64,000 bases of DNA from Zychaea mexicana. Its lineage: Eukaryota; Mucoromycota; Mucoromycetes; Mucorales; Lichtheimiaceae. This document shows, piece by piece, positions 47,059 through 59,004 of the stretch. The position numbers and the translations under genes were made by a program. The DNA is taken from the NCBI RefSeq assembly GCF_025766255.1, contig NW_026516737.1, forward strand, positions 62,001 through 126,000. The letters are read 5' to 3'. The notes below the pieces were generated by a model. The model did not search any database. It was given only the letters and a program-made list of their open reading frames with translations, and was not told the origin of the DNA. Each line of letters begins with the position of its first letter. Within the stretch, counting starts at the first letter, position 1.

Positions 47059-50000
47059 ATGACCGTTGTGCCACTTCCTTACGAAATAGCGCACTGTTCA
47101 TCGTGGGACGATGATCATGAGCCAGAGCAACTTGTAGCTTCGAGTCCGGGCAATCGAATCAAACGATCAGACAAGATTGACGATGATGCTGACATTGGCG
47201 AACCCGACGCATTGCCGAGCAATAACAAAGTCAAAGGCTGGCAAACGCCAAAGTAAATATATACACACTCAAGCATATTAAACAAAAAGGAGCTTGACTT
47301 GACTTCCATTAACATAAAACAATAATAACAACAACAACAACAAACGATATGGTCATAATAATAGATGTCCTACGTATCCACAAGATTTAATTATTCGACT
47401 GCTTTGTGGCCCTGCACGCATCTCCAAAGTCCAAGTTTTATCGCATCATTACAAGATTGCCACCAAAATAGACGTATATATCGGCATCCTTAAAGACCCA
47501 TCCAGCATCCAAGACGACCTCGACGAGCATGTCTCGCCAGAAGACGATGAAGAAGACGAAGACGATATGGTCATTGAGTTTACACGGCTAGGGTAAATTA
47601 TCCTTCGGACTTTCCCGCAGCAAGCAACATCATTGAATCTCGATCCATCCCACTAAGCAACCAACATTTACTCCTCATCCTACTCATCACCATCCTCCGC
47701 TTATGGCACTAATATGTAAATACTAATATATATGCATCTGCACTTTCCTTATTTCTCTTTTTTTTTTACTCAGCTATGTTAGTCTTGACAATAACACGCG
47801 CGCCCAATATCGTGCTCGTGAATTGAAATCAATCAAGGTCAATGCCGATGGTGAATACGTCAGACTCGTTGTCCGCAGCTGTCATCGAAATCGATTAAAC
47901 ACCTACAACCAGGTAAACATACCTTCGTAATTTTCTCTTTAATACCTCACTCTTTCTTTTTTCCGGGGGGTAAGGGCTGGGTTGGGAGTATTCCTGTGAG
48001 TGATCATGATGGAAATGGTGGTTGTTGTTGCGCTGGTAGGCCATGAGTAAGCTATAAAAAAGGGGTTTGGGGGAAAAGTGTGTGTGTGGTGACGAAAAGG
48101 AATGAATTCTATTGTAGGGCAAAAAGTAGAAAAGAAGCGGGTCTGTGGCTGGCTTGGGTTGGCCTTGGGCTGGTGGATAATGAAGCTTGTTCAGGGGCAA
48201 AAAGGCTGTATTAGTTTGAGGCACTGCGCACCAAAGAGCTCTTTTCCATCAGATTTGGCAGGCACCTGTGCGTGTGCTTGCTGATCAACAACCCTTTCAA
48301 ACATGCGGTTTGAATTTACGCCTCTCGTCCTACCACCTTGCAAATTATGCGAGCCCTGCTACCACACTTTCGTCGATCTTTAACACATGTCATATATTGT
48401 TTAGGTGGGACTACTCGCTCTTAACGTATTGGGTCAACCACTGCGTCATGAGGCTGCAGGTGTAACAGCTATCCCTGTAAGTGTTGTGTCTTTCTTGTGT
48501 ATGAGGCATTATCTACATGTCTGTCTAGCAGCAGTATAGTTTATGTATCATTATACATTTAGAGCCACATGGCCCGGTACCTTCACCACCCTTTGGATGA
48601 GTCAAGCATGCTCAGCTCGTCCACGAGAAGAACAAGTGTTTCCAGTAGCCAAAGTCTTAGCAACAGACTTTCTGCTTCTGGCGTGCTCGACATTGAGCTC
48701 CAGCAATGGATTTCGGCATTGATGCATGCCGAAGAGGAAGCAGCCAGAGGTAACAATCATATACTCTCATTCTCCCCCCACCCCACCCTTGCTTCCTCAT
48801 CATCACCATCACCTACTACCTCTCTCCTTGTACGCTAACCAGGTTTTACCCGCTTCATTTAGATGAATCATACCAGGCTGCAAAAGTGTACAAGGATATC
48901 AGTGACAAGCTTTCTAGGTTTGGCAAGATTGTCATTGACTTGGAGCTGGGCAAAAAGCAAGCCGTAGAATCTAAGGATTATGACGAAGCCGAGAAAATCA
49001 AGGTATTTTTAAGGGAAAGACTTTTTCACTACTCTATTCTGTCTTGCCAGTGCTTATTAATTGCTACGGCTATAATGTATGTAGGCCGATATTTGCGAAA
49101 TCAAACGATCTGCCGAGCAATTGTTGGAGCAAGCTAATATCCACATTACGCGTGATGGCCGCGTGGTTCCTGCCGGGAACAGCAATGGTGTCATCGTTGG
49201 TGCCGAGGTATGATTTTTCAAAAGAAGATGAAATCTCATGATATAGTACACAGGAAAAAAGAATGGGAGTACTGACCCACAATTTTCTTTGTATCTATCT
49301 CAATGATATAGTACGAAGACGACGATGAAATTGACATTATCCCCGAGTCTCTGCGAGGACCATCATATCCTAGCAACGAAAGCGATGATATGATTCGACA
49401 TCCAGAAGCCGTATCCAAGCATCACCATGACAATGAGAATGATACTACATTGATTAGTCACCATGACAACATCAATGATGATGATAATGATTACCACCGC
49501 CATCACCATAGCAATCCAGAAACAACGCAGCAAGATCGTCTCTATGATGAAGCAATTGAAAAATGGACAAACTTTGACGCTTATATCACCCCACCCCACA
49601 ACGAAGGCATCAGTCAGAACGATTCTACCACGCATCAAAGCTCGCCCACATCATCGCTGTCGACAGACGCCGCCGAGATGCTGCTTCCGCCTCATTTGAC
49701 ATCCTATGGCGGCCATAACAGCAATTCTCTTATTGGACGTGAAATGGTGGTTGAAGATGACAATACCGATGGTGGTCTGGAAAAACCGATCGATTTACAA
49801 CGTGTGTCCATGTCAGATCTGATGGCACCTTCACTTTCAGCTTCCGTTGCTCGAAAACATTCGTTGCGTGGCATGACAACAGAAGAGCAACAGCAATTTT
49901 TTGAGCACCAAGTTGACGAAGCACGCATCCAGCAAAAACTGCAGCAAGTACCGAAAAAGGAGCCATTGGATCCAGAATGTGTCCCTGAACCATTAATCGA

Positions 50001-52303
50001 TGCTGAACGTGCCAATTGCCGTGTGCCTATCCGTGTATTTGGCGAAGACATTGTTACTTGCGTTCTCAGTGTCAAGGTCAAGTGTCGCGAGTACGGTTTA
50101 AAACAAATAGCAGAAAGTGTCAAACTGGCTTGTGCATTTGTCGAAAATAACGAATTACATCGTTTGGACGAACTCGTTGACGACCCGCACCATACAAGCT
50201 TGTCGGATGACAGTAGCAGCGAAACCAGCATTGGCGAAGATTATGAAGAAGATATCCGTCGTACTGCTATGTTTACTAAAGCAGCATTGATGATGGTTCA
50301 GGAGGCCGTAATGGATTCAAGAGAGTCCATTATTAGTATGACGATCGACATTTGGAAAGACGTGAATGGTAAGTTTGATCCCGAAATGATCTGCAGGAAT
50401 TTTTAGTACAAAAGCGCGCCGTTCCCTGACATATTTACTGTTTCTTTTAAACTATAGCCATCTGTGAAGTGGTGCCTCATACACTTGTCTTTGGATTAAT
50501 CGAACGCGCATTTTCTGGTCTTTTGATGCGTACTAACGACACCAACACGCGAATCCGTCAACCTGCCTCACAGCTTGTCCTTGATTTGTCAGAAAAGTTC
50601 TATGAGCGACCTTATTCATTGCTCTCGCTTTATATCGCCAAGCCAGATCGTATTATTCACAACCACAAGGATGCACGTGCACGGATCGAGCTGGTATCCT
50701 CGGCCGTGGACTATTTACGTATCATCCAGCAGCAGCAAAGCGCCAAGAAGCGTAATGGGGATGCAGTAGCAGATATTGGCATTATTCCCTTGAATGATTT
50801 GATGGCTTTCGTCGTCACTTATTTGAACCATTCGCACGATGATGTGCGTCAGGCTGCTGTCGAACTTGTTATTGATATTTCCGAGCAAGTTGGTTTCCCT
50901 TCAGTGAGCAAGTATATAGATAAGGATCTTCGACTCTCGTTGGCAGAGGTATGTAGTAGCTCTTTTTTTCTACTCTTTATTACATTTTAACTCTGCGGTA
51001 CTTCACTCACCTAACCCTGTTTTTTCCTTCTCCATCAATAATTAGACCGTAAAGAAGGTTGCTGAATCTCGTGAGCCAGCACAAGATACATCTTCTTCCA
51101 AGCCTAGTTCGTTTGGCTCGAATGGCACCGTAGCTGAGCTTCGTGCATTTGCTGCCAAAGCAAGCTCCCCAAGCGAAAAGAAATCTAGTCAGGCTACCAA
51201 GAAGACTGGCGACAATACCAAGCGACGCACTGCTGGTACTACTACAGTTACAGGTGCTGCTGATAAACGTGGCAAGGCTGATAGTCGAACGACGAGCACA
51301 GCGTCGAAAAAGGTAGGGTCTTACATATATTAAGGGATTTATGAGCTTCCTCCCCATCCTCCTACCTCCCTCGTAGACTCACGCTGCATTGAACTTATTA
51401 GACCACGACAACCAGTACCGCAAACGGCACACGTACGTCAGCTGCTCGTAGCAACACTCGTGGTGCAAACACCAATACTACTAGCAAAGCCTCCTCCAAA
51501 AATACCACCACTACTACTACGACAACATCAGCTTCTCGCCAGGAAGATCCTCTTTTGGATGACAAAAAGTAAGTAGATCTATTAACGAAAGGAAGTCGAG
51601 ATAGACAATTCACTGAAAACAACAAAAATCATTGTTCTATACTAGCATCTGTATATTCTGTGAAGAAAGCAATCCTGACTTTAATGAAGATACACTCATC
51701 TCTCACTACTACGATGAATGCCCTGTACTAACAAGCTGTCCCAGATGTCAAATTGTAAGTTTGATATAAATATCAACTACTGTATTGATGCGCTGACACA
51801 TCGTAAATTTTTTTTCGAAAACGTATCATTTAGATATTGGAAATTTCAACATTAAGTGATCATACGTTTAAGGATTGTGCAAAACGGCATCTGGTCAAAC
51901 AGTGCACGCGTTGTAAGCAAGCTGTACCAGTTGAACAATGGCTTCAACATACATTGAAGCAAACATGCTCAGGTACAGTTTCCATAGGATGGCTTAAGGG
52001 GAAGAAGAAAAACAAACAACTTTTCTTAACTAATGCCTCCTTTTACTAGCTGTCACTGACGGTGAAACTCGGTGCCCGTTGTGTATGGGATCAATTGATC
52101 CTGTCACGGACAGTCAATGGAAGGCTCACTTGTTGAACGGTGACGGTTGTCCCAAGAATCCACGACAGGTCCGACGAATCAAGGCTGCTGCTTCAGCAGC
52201 ACCTGCAAGCAAACCAGCTAAAGCAGATGCACCTAGAAGTACAGCGCGTGGTGCTGGTAGTGCAACTAAAACGCCCACTTCTTCGCTGAGAAGAAAAAAG
52301 TAG
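47059..52303 (+). CDS. CEP104: CEP104-like TOG-domain protein (ciliary-tip protein family)
   Basis: Fourteen exons join in frame to 1188 residues: 47059-47252, 47365-47592, 47774-47912, 48405-48476, 48563-48749, 48863-49002, 49085-49207, 49312-50368, 50458-50948, 51046-51312, 51402-51568, 51646-51754, 51834-51972, 52050-52303. An N-terminal jelly-roll (about 59-205) carries the family marks GWQ, CPTYPQDLIIRLL, RLGYVSLDN, RARELKS and NTYNQVGLLALNVLG. Coiled coil (about 255-345) has paired KVYKDISDKLSRFGKIVIDL and SKDYDEAEKIK segments. A TOG-type HEAT array (about 597-877) follows, with VRQAAVELVIDISEQVG. The C-terminal zinc-finger array (about 1022-1165) shows CIFC, CPRC, CTRCKQAVP and CPLCMGSIDP with trailing His/Cys. 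Human CEP104 (~925 residues) and Chlamydomonas FAP256 bind tubulin and microtubule tips at cilia. Here the extra length is acidic linker between coiled coil and TOG, plus a Thr/Lys-rich linker. Orthology is well supported; a ciliary role is not assumed. Confidence 0.92.
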
Positions 52304-52844
52304 ATTTCACCCCAAATCAATTTAAATACCTTCGTCAGAGTTTTCCAAGTTTTTTCTTTCTATAACACCCCCATTTTCTTGTCACTATACCCTTCTCTAT
52401 TTCACACAACAGATACACACACACTGTCTTTTTTTCGTTTACTACATACAGAAAAGAATACATAAGCAAAGAAAAGGAAGTAATACCTTTTCTTTTATGT
52501 TTGTCCTCAAGCTCGTAACATACAGTATTGTTCGTAGTATGTTGCACAGACTACAGCTCCAAAGCATGATAATTTGAGGTGTTTGGTGACCAACTGGACA
52601 TAAAAACATTATAGCTATCATCAATTACGCTATCAAGAGCTATCGTCATGGGTTGAATGTGAAGGATGTTTATATTGACATGTATAGTTCGCGTGATATC
52701 AAAAGAAACGAATATATTTGTATGTAAGATGTATGTATGTATGTATATAGCTATGTGTGGTGCGTGACGTTATAGTCCTATGTCTGTAAATATATAATAC
52801 TAGTATGCAAGCAGGAGAAAAAGGAGGGAAAATGTATCATCGTT
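52304..52844. other. Convergent 3' region
   Basis: Space between the tail-to-tail ends of the CEP104-like gene and the next minus-strand gene. AT-rich, with a short GTAT tetranucleotide run at about 52727-52748. No gene seen. Confidence 0.45.
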
Positions 52845-53846
52845 CTACAACAGTGGAAGAATATGATGTCGATCGTTGCTCTTTATCTGCCGCTGTTTTT
52901 TTCCATCAACATAGTCTAATGTATGAGGTGAGTTATTAATGCTCTGCTTATGTGTGGGATGTACGTCACTTACCACCTGCTGTATTTGGATCTGTGCAAC
53001 TTTTGGATCGTTGACGTGCATATGCATGCTAAATACAATAGAAAGAACACCCCATCAGTTTGTTTACCATTGCCACAACAACAAAACAGTGTATGTTTTT
53101 GTGTTTCAACTCACCTTTTGGATTTGTGCATCGATTTTACTTTCAACATAGCATTTCATCATCGACATGTTATGCTGTGGTGTTTCTTTACATACATCCT
53201 TTTTCCTCCTTTGTTAATGTATTTCATGCAAGCAGGCCACATTGGCTGTGTTACAAGCGTAGCTCCTGTTTAATTTACCTGCAACAACGCACCCTCGCTA
53301 CCACTGAAATTGCTTTTACTCGTAGACGATAGAACTTCGTCGCTACCTACACGATCAAACCAGTACCCAACACGTTGACGAGGTAATGACGGATGACGAT
53401 TACTATTTGTTGCTGGATATTGTGAGCAAGAGGTAGGGACTGTTTGTGGTGGTTTCCGATTCACCATGGGCGTGGTGGCTGTCATGGATCGACGTACACC
53501 GCGATTTCTGTTCAAGTGTTGATGATCAATGGGTGTGATTTCTTGTAACTTTTGGGTGATTTCGGCTAGTTGCTGTCGTAGCTGTTCAGCAGGTGGTATG
53601 CCCGATAGGCGTCGTTGATCCTAGTTTATTATAATTATCGTTAACGGGACCGGAAAATTACATGTTGTCCTCACTCGACGACAAAAGGGTGAGGGGATGA
53701 ACACACGCAAAACGCATACTCTTTGGGGCGATTGATCAAGGCCTACAACATAAAGCTCAGGCTAATCAGACATTCATAATGCTCGATCCACTGTCACGCG
53801 TGTGTCGAAAGTTTGGATTGTATTATGGCTTACCAATATGATACAT
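52845..53846 (-). CDS. Six-exon gene of unknown function
   Basis: Exons 53846-53834, 53742-53720, 53620-53279, 53174-53115, 53028-52974 and 52915-52845 are linked by good GT/AG sites and keep one frame, giving 187 residues that start MYHIGLDQSPQR. The third exon encodes a short amphipathic helix (AEQLRQQLAEITQKLQEI), then a basic Pro/Thr-rich stretch and GYWFDRVGSDEV. The later exons encode a Met/Lys-rich helix (VESKIDAQIQK) and a basic tail. The first two exons are tiny (13 and 23 nt), so the start is the weakest point; an alternative start further upstream is possible. No family recognised. No membrane segment or signal peptide. Confidence 0.5.
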
Positions 53847-54307
53847 GTGCTAAAACAGAAGTAGCATAGCCAGAGGAATCGTCAGTGTACTCTTCTTTTT
53901 AAATAACAAGTAAGACTTTTTTCTTCATTTTACCCTAAAGTCGGTGGGGGTGCTGATGCAAGTCTTGTCCACCGCCGTCTTTTTTCTTCTGCGATGAGTG
54001 CAGCTTATTTTTGATACACTGTTGCCCATGGATATTTAACTATAATGTACACCACTTGTCCACGCACAAAAGGAGAAAAGGAAAAGAGAGAGAGAGAGAG
54101 AGAAGAGAGAGAAAGGAGATATATCTAGCAGCCAATTGGACAAATGATGTTTATTATACAGAGCTTAGTGTATAAATCAGGGAGGATGAGGAAAGTGGAT
54201 GTAGATGATGATGTGAATGGATGAGGAATTTTCTCCACTACTCTAGCATGTTCGGAAACTTTACAAGTCCATACTGCAATTCTTCCTACTACCAAGTGCG
54301 TTTACTA
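53847..54307. other. Intergenic region with GA-rich run
   Basis: Includes a purine-rich (GA) run around 54084-54118 and nothing else recognisable. It is the upstream region of the unknown gene and the 3' side of the TRIC gene. Confidence 0.45.
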
Positions 54308-55201
54308 CTACTGTGTCTTTCTCTCTTTCGTTGCATCATTACTGCGCTTTCTCTGCCAGCGAGCAGACACGCCACCGTAGATCAAGCCGACCGAAAGCAC
54401 AACCGCACTCCATGCTTCAGCCTCTGTGGCCGTAAACACTTTCCATCCACCCGTCAATTCCGCAAAGGTTGGGTTTGTGGCCAATATGTAGAACAAAGCC
54501 GTGGCGAACGATGCCTTGACATCCATAGTCGCCGCATGCAACCACCGTGGTGTCGAAAAGGACCAGTTATGATGTGTCAAGTTGAACGTGTCGATCCAAA
54601 ATCCGCCTCCGGAGCCAGCCAGGGTGCCGCATAAGATTTTGGCAATATACTTGTCCTCGCCCAACGTGGAATTGACACCCAGCACCCCAAAATTGACAAT
54701 GGCTGCGTTACGCAAGATTGCGTCGGCCACAGTGAACGCTTCTTCAACGAACGGTAATGAGAAGATAAGGTTAAAGAGTGGATAGACGAATGAATTCGAA
54801 AACATGGACCAATAAGCAAGTCTATTTTTTTTTTCAATAACCGTTAGTCCAGGGTACTTTTTTTATCGTCGCATGAGTAAGACTTGAATAGTTGTTGTAT
54901 CCTACCCGTAAATGCCCCAGAATGCATTACTCTTCAAGATACCCAATGGCTCGCCTCGTAATATCGCTACAGTAGAGCCTCCCCCTGCACACATTATAAT
55001 CACGGCTAACAAGCCTTGACCCCATCCAATTTGGTTGTGTCCCGCTCCAACAGCGGACCGATATGCGTAGGCAATTAAAAACGCGTGTAGCACATCGAGC
55101 ACTGGGATCTCCTGGTACTCAAGACTCGTCAGGTATGCAATGCCGCCTATAAGCTGTTCGGTAATCGTCGTCGTCGTTGCTGCAACTGCTTCAGCGGACA
55201 T
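54308..55201 (-). CDS. TRIC-type trimeric intracellular cation channel (TMEM38-like)
   Basis: Exons 55201-54906 and 54821-54308 (84-nt intron) give 269 residues, in the range of animal TRIC-A/B. The family forms monovalent-cation channels of ER-type membranes that balance charge during calcium release. Marks seen are PVLDVLHAFLIAYAYR at 33-48, the Gly-rich turn GGGSTVAILRGEP at 73-85, a Ser/Phe-rich stretch with YWSMFSNSFVYPLFNL, a helix VADAILRNAAI in the place of the lipid-binding helix, and AGSGGGF at 167-173 followed by an acidic/Asn turn, the second Gly-rich kink. Seven hydrophobic helices are plausible. The C-terminus is basic (ARWQRKRSNDATKERK). The start codon lies 271 bases from the divergent start of the cyclodeaminase gene. 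The match is by pattern, so homology should be confirmed. Confidence 0.72.
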
Positions 55202-55472
55202 GAAAGCGAATTAGTGGGGTGGAAGGAGAGAGAGAGAGACGAAAAGGTGAAAAAAAAGGGAAGAAAAGAAGCAGATAAGATAAAAGCCTCGCTAATCACT
55301 AAGAAATATAGAAGAACCAGTGTAGAAGATATTCCGCTACTGATCTGGGACAAGGCACCCAATCATACAGCGATCCTGAGCCTGTATCAAAAACAAGGTT
55401 TGAAACGATCGCGCACTCTTAAAACGCATTTTTTTCTTTTCCATCTTGTTTCATTTTTCGCACGTTTACATA
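55202..55472. promoter_or_regulatory. Divergent promoter between TRIC and cyclodeaminase genes
   Basis: The two start codons point away from each other across only 271 bases. The side next to the minus-strand gene is purine-rich on the plus strand (its own CT-rich leader), and the side next to the plus-strand gene has a T/C-rich leader. Shared control is possible but not shown. Confidence 0.5.
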
Positions 55473-56611
55473 ATGTCGTCTACCACTATTCGCGTCTTGT
55501 CTGAAGCAGATATTTACAAGTTGCTCGCATTGGGCGATTCCAAGGCCGCTTTGGAGATGGTGGATTTGATGGGTAGCACGTTTGCTGCCTACACTGCTGC
55601 ACACGGCGACGCTGAAAAGCAAAAATGTGCTCAAGCACCGCAACGTATCGCCGTCACTACCGATATGCACAAGGTCCTGTTCATGCCTTCGAGACTCAAC
55701 ACCACGACCTCCATCAAGGTTGTCAGCGTGCCACTTGGCGACAGCAAGGGCGGTTTGCCAGGCACAACGCTTGTGTTGGATGAAGCTACGGGTGGTCTTC
55801 AAACTGTGATGAACGCTGCTGCGTTGACCGCTGTTCGCACTGCTGCTGGTGAAGTCTTTATCTTAATCTGCGCGAGCATATGAGGGATTGGGGAAACGAA
55901 GTTAGCAAAAGAAACGATACTCATTAGCACAATTATGTTTGGGTGGTTGGATGGATATGGTTCTTATTTTCAGGATCGGCATTGGCTACGCAATATTATG
56001 CAAAGGAAGACGCCAAATCCCTGGTGGTCCTTGGCGCCGGCGCACAGGGTCGTGCTCATATTGACATGGTTGTTGCCGTTCGCCCAAGCATCCAAAACGT
56101 AACGATTTGGAACCGCGGACAAGAACGTCGGGACCAACTTGTTCGGGAAATCCAGGCGGCTTACCCGAACCTGACTGTCAAGGGAGCTGGCAATGACGCT
56201 GAATTGGAACCAGCAGCTCGTGATGCCGATATTGTGTGCACTTGCACCAACGCCACCCAGCCCATTTTGCGAGGCGAATGGCTCAAGGAGGATGTTCATT
56301 TGAACTGCGTGGGCTCATACCGACTGGATATGCACGAGATCGATGCTCAATGTGTAAAGCAGACGGATAAAATCCTTGTCGATTCGGTGGAGGCTTGTAC
56401 GGCCGAGTCGGGAGAACTCGTCGCGTCCTCAACCCCCGAAAAGTGGACAGAACTGGGCAAGATTGTGATTGAGAATCAAGACGCTAAGGCAGACAGTGCC
56501 AAGCGCACGCTGTTCAAAAGTGTGGGTATCAGTGTCCAAGACAGCGCCATTGCTGGATTGATGGCCAAGCGTGCTGCTGATGCCAACTTGGGATCTGTCG
56601 TCCCATATTAG
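55473..56611 (+). CDS. Ornithine cyclodeaminase/mu-crystallin family protein
   Basis: Exons 55473-55848 and 55974-56611 (125-nt intron) give 337 residues, the usual length for the family. Members are NAD(P)-dependent enzymes acting on amino or imino acids: ornithine cyclodeaminase, alanine dehydrogenase of archaea, and ketimine reductase (CRYM). Seen are the N-terminal segment with KVLFMPSRL, the active-site Lys in SIKVVSVPLGDSKG, the loop LPGTTLVLDEATGGLQTVM, the family's TAVRTAAGSALATQYYA hinge, the Rossmann glycine motif VLGAGAQGRAHID, WNRGQERRDQL after the second strand, and ADIVCTCTNATQPI. The intron falls inside the TAVRTAAG hinge. Exact substrate cannot be told from sequence; ketimine reductase or proline formation from ornithine are both open. 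A cytosolic enzyme is expected, as no targeting signal is seen. Confidence 0.9.
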
Positions 56612-57548
56612 AGAAACTTTTTGTTAAGTTTAAAAGTACACTTGTTTATTTTCAACGAAAAAAAAATCTTTTTTTTGCTACTACTACACTAGTATCTCCC
56701 CTCATTTCTTATTCCAGCCAGTGGTTTGATAAAACTCTATTCAACAGAAACAATAAAAACATTAGTCTCCATGCTTCTGTTTTTGATCTTTTTCAGGTTT
56801 TGCCCCTCCCCCATGGTTGGTTGGAAGATTATTTTTCAGCGTAAACTTGTATCATCAATATACTTTTACAGTGCTTGACTCTATGTAATAACAATCTCAT
56901 CATGGTATCTTCCACAACCACCTTGGGGCACACACAACCATCTCACATGGTTGTCCCAAAACCTAAATAGTACAGAAAAAAAAGTTTACCTTGACAAGAA
57001 GAAGCAGTAAAGAATCTTTCCCGTCAACGCGACCGAAACTTAAATGCGAAGAATTTTTCGTTTGGACTGCTTTTTTCACCATCCCGTCGGGGTTGGCTGG
57101 TTACCATGGTTTTCCCGCCATATTACATAACAGCCGGGAGCGACGTTGCTATGGTGATACAAGCATAGCAGCCGTCATAATTCACTCTTTTTATTAAACA
57201 TTTCGTATAAATGGTGACATATATAGACTTAATTAAAAGGTTTTTCGATTTGTCGGAAAGAAGAGTTACATCTTTTGAATTTAGTTAAATGAAATGCAAC
57301 AGAAACAACATATGCGGTACTTCAACCTTCATCAGTTCAAAGTCTCTCTACAGTGACGACTCGCTCTTTTTTAGGAAAATATTATATATATTTACTGTAG
57401 AGAAATAATAGTACCAACATGCCGAGGAAAAAGTATATGTGGATATATAGAGAAAGGATTAAGAGATATTGATGGGATGAACAAGACCAAAAACGGGGTG
57501 ACGGGACGAGAACAGACAAGAAAGGGACTGGGGAGGAGGATTGCTTAA
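56612..57548. other. Convergent 3' region
   Basis: Lies between the ends of the cyclodeaminase and RNase H-like genes. AT-rich, with an A/T homopolymer stretch near 56660-56680. No gene or repeat element supported. Confidence 0.45.
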
Positions 57549-59004
57549 CTAACGGGTGCGGGTTTTACGGACAAAGGGCGACATGAGTATATCAAGGAGA
57601 TTTCTCGCAAGTCCACCTGTCGGCTTCCATGCAGCAGCAGCAGCAGGCGTAGGTCCATCTGCAGATGCATCTTTTCCATCGTCACCATCAGCAGCAGCAG
57701 CAGCGTCATTGGACTGCTGCACCATCGTCTCCTGGGTATGGGCTACTTTTGCTTCGCTTACTTTAAGCAATACTGTATCCTTTTCAAGTCTTTCGTTTGA
57801 CTCTTGCACTGGTACTGATGCATCGTTGTTACTGACGGCCATTTTAGCAATCTGTTTTTCATTCTTCCGTTCTTCTTTATCATCTACCGTTGTTGTCTCA
57901 TTTCGTTGCAGCTGCTATTATCATTGTTTCTGTCAGACTCCGTTTGTTTGGTAACACCAATTCCCCCAAACCCCCTTCGAACCCCATGCATTTTGTTGGT
58001 CATACCTTGACTACAACGAGCTCTTGAGCTTCTTGAAGCTGGCTGCTGGTCGTTGCTAAAGTGTGTAGCTATTATTTGGTAATATAACCAAGTTAGTACT
58101 TTGAAATATGTATATGAGTGAAGTCATATCAATAAGGTGGTATGCCCCTCGTGATGCTTACAATGACTGTTGTTCCGCTTCGCTGCTTAATCTTCTCATT
58201 GAGTTTCTCTCGTAATGGATTGCGATTTTCATCTGCAGAAAGCTCATCTCGTTTAAGGGCCGTTCTTTCTTTGGTTTTTTTCTTTTGAACCGATACCGGA
58301 AACAGAAAAGGTGTCTTACCAGATGTGCATAAAGCACCACAGTCCGTATAGATAAATACAGGCTTGACCTCGCTACCGCATCTATCGATTGCCTGGATAG
58401 CAGCCTGATGTATAAACGGCGGTGGAAGTTGCAGTAAGTAAATATCCATGTGGTGTGATCTTTTATATAAATGAAGAGTATATCTCCTTACCCAAACGCA
58501 AGCATCCTCTAAGCTTCTTGATTCAGGCTCCAGTTCAGGCACGCCTGTCCAGTTGCGTTCATCGGCAGCTGTTCCGTAATAAAGGCCAACCTTGTTTGCA
58601 TTCGTAGCACCGATCCACACGTCTATCTTTTCAACTGACACGTCCACCTCCATTTTCTGTAAAACCACGGTTACATATCATTATTAACCTTTTTCTTCTT
58701 GCTCTTACTTAATAGAAAGTACACCCGATACCTCATCCTTTTTTCCGTTCAGCGCATAATCTGCTTTGTGTTCGAGCTTTTTCATGGATTCTGTTATATA
58801 GAAAGAGAGAATTGATTGGGCATATTTAGCCGTTTTCCAGGAACACATCCGGACATCTTGACAATACATACCTTTCGCTTTTTTAGTTGGCGGAAGCTCA
58901 TCAGCAGCGGCATCATCCTGTTCTTCGTTCACAATAAAACTTTTATCCAGCGTTGCTAAATCGTCCCGCTTTCGCTTTTGCTGCTGTCTCGTCGAGCGTG
59001 CCAT
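57549..59004 (-). CDS. Nuclear-type protein with a degenerate RNase H-like fold
   Basis: Exons 59004-58872, 58790-58732, 58656-58492, 58404-58162, 58068-58006 and 57914-57549 join in frame to 342 residues. The basic N-terminus (STRQQQKRKR; PPTKKAKG) suggests nuclear import. Residues about 72-146 follow the RNase H1 order: IDVWIGATN at the first strand, VGLYYGTAADERNW (compare the GVYFG..D.RN hairpin), the helix ESRSLEDACVWAAIQAI, then VFIYTDC. The first catalytic Asp is absent. The Glu of the usual RAEL helix aligns with Cys117. Only Asp140 in YTD remains, and the C-terminal part of the fold is missing. The rest is Lys/Glu-rich coiled-coil-like sequence (SSQLQEAQELVVVK) and an Ala/Asp-rich tail ending MSPFVRKTRTR. 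Function unknown; probably non-catalytic. Confidence 0.65.

Noticed and set aside
57966..57990. TTCGAACCCC resembling a reverse-strand tRNA B box
   Set aside because: Lies inside an intron of the RNase H-like gene and has no matching A box or stems.
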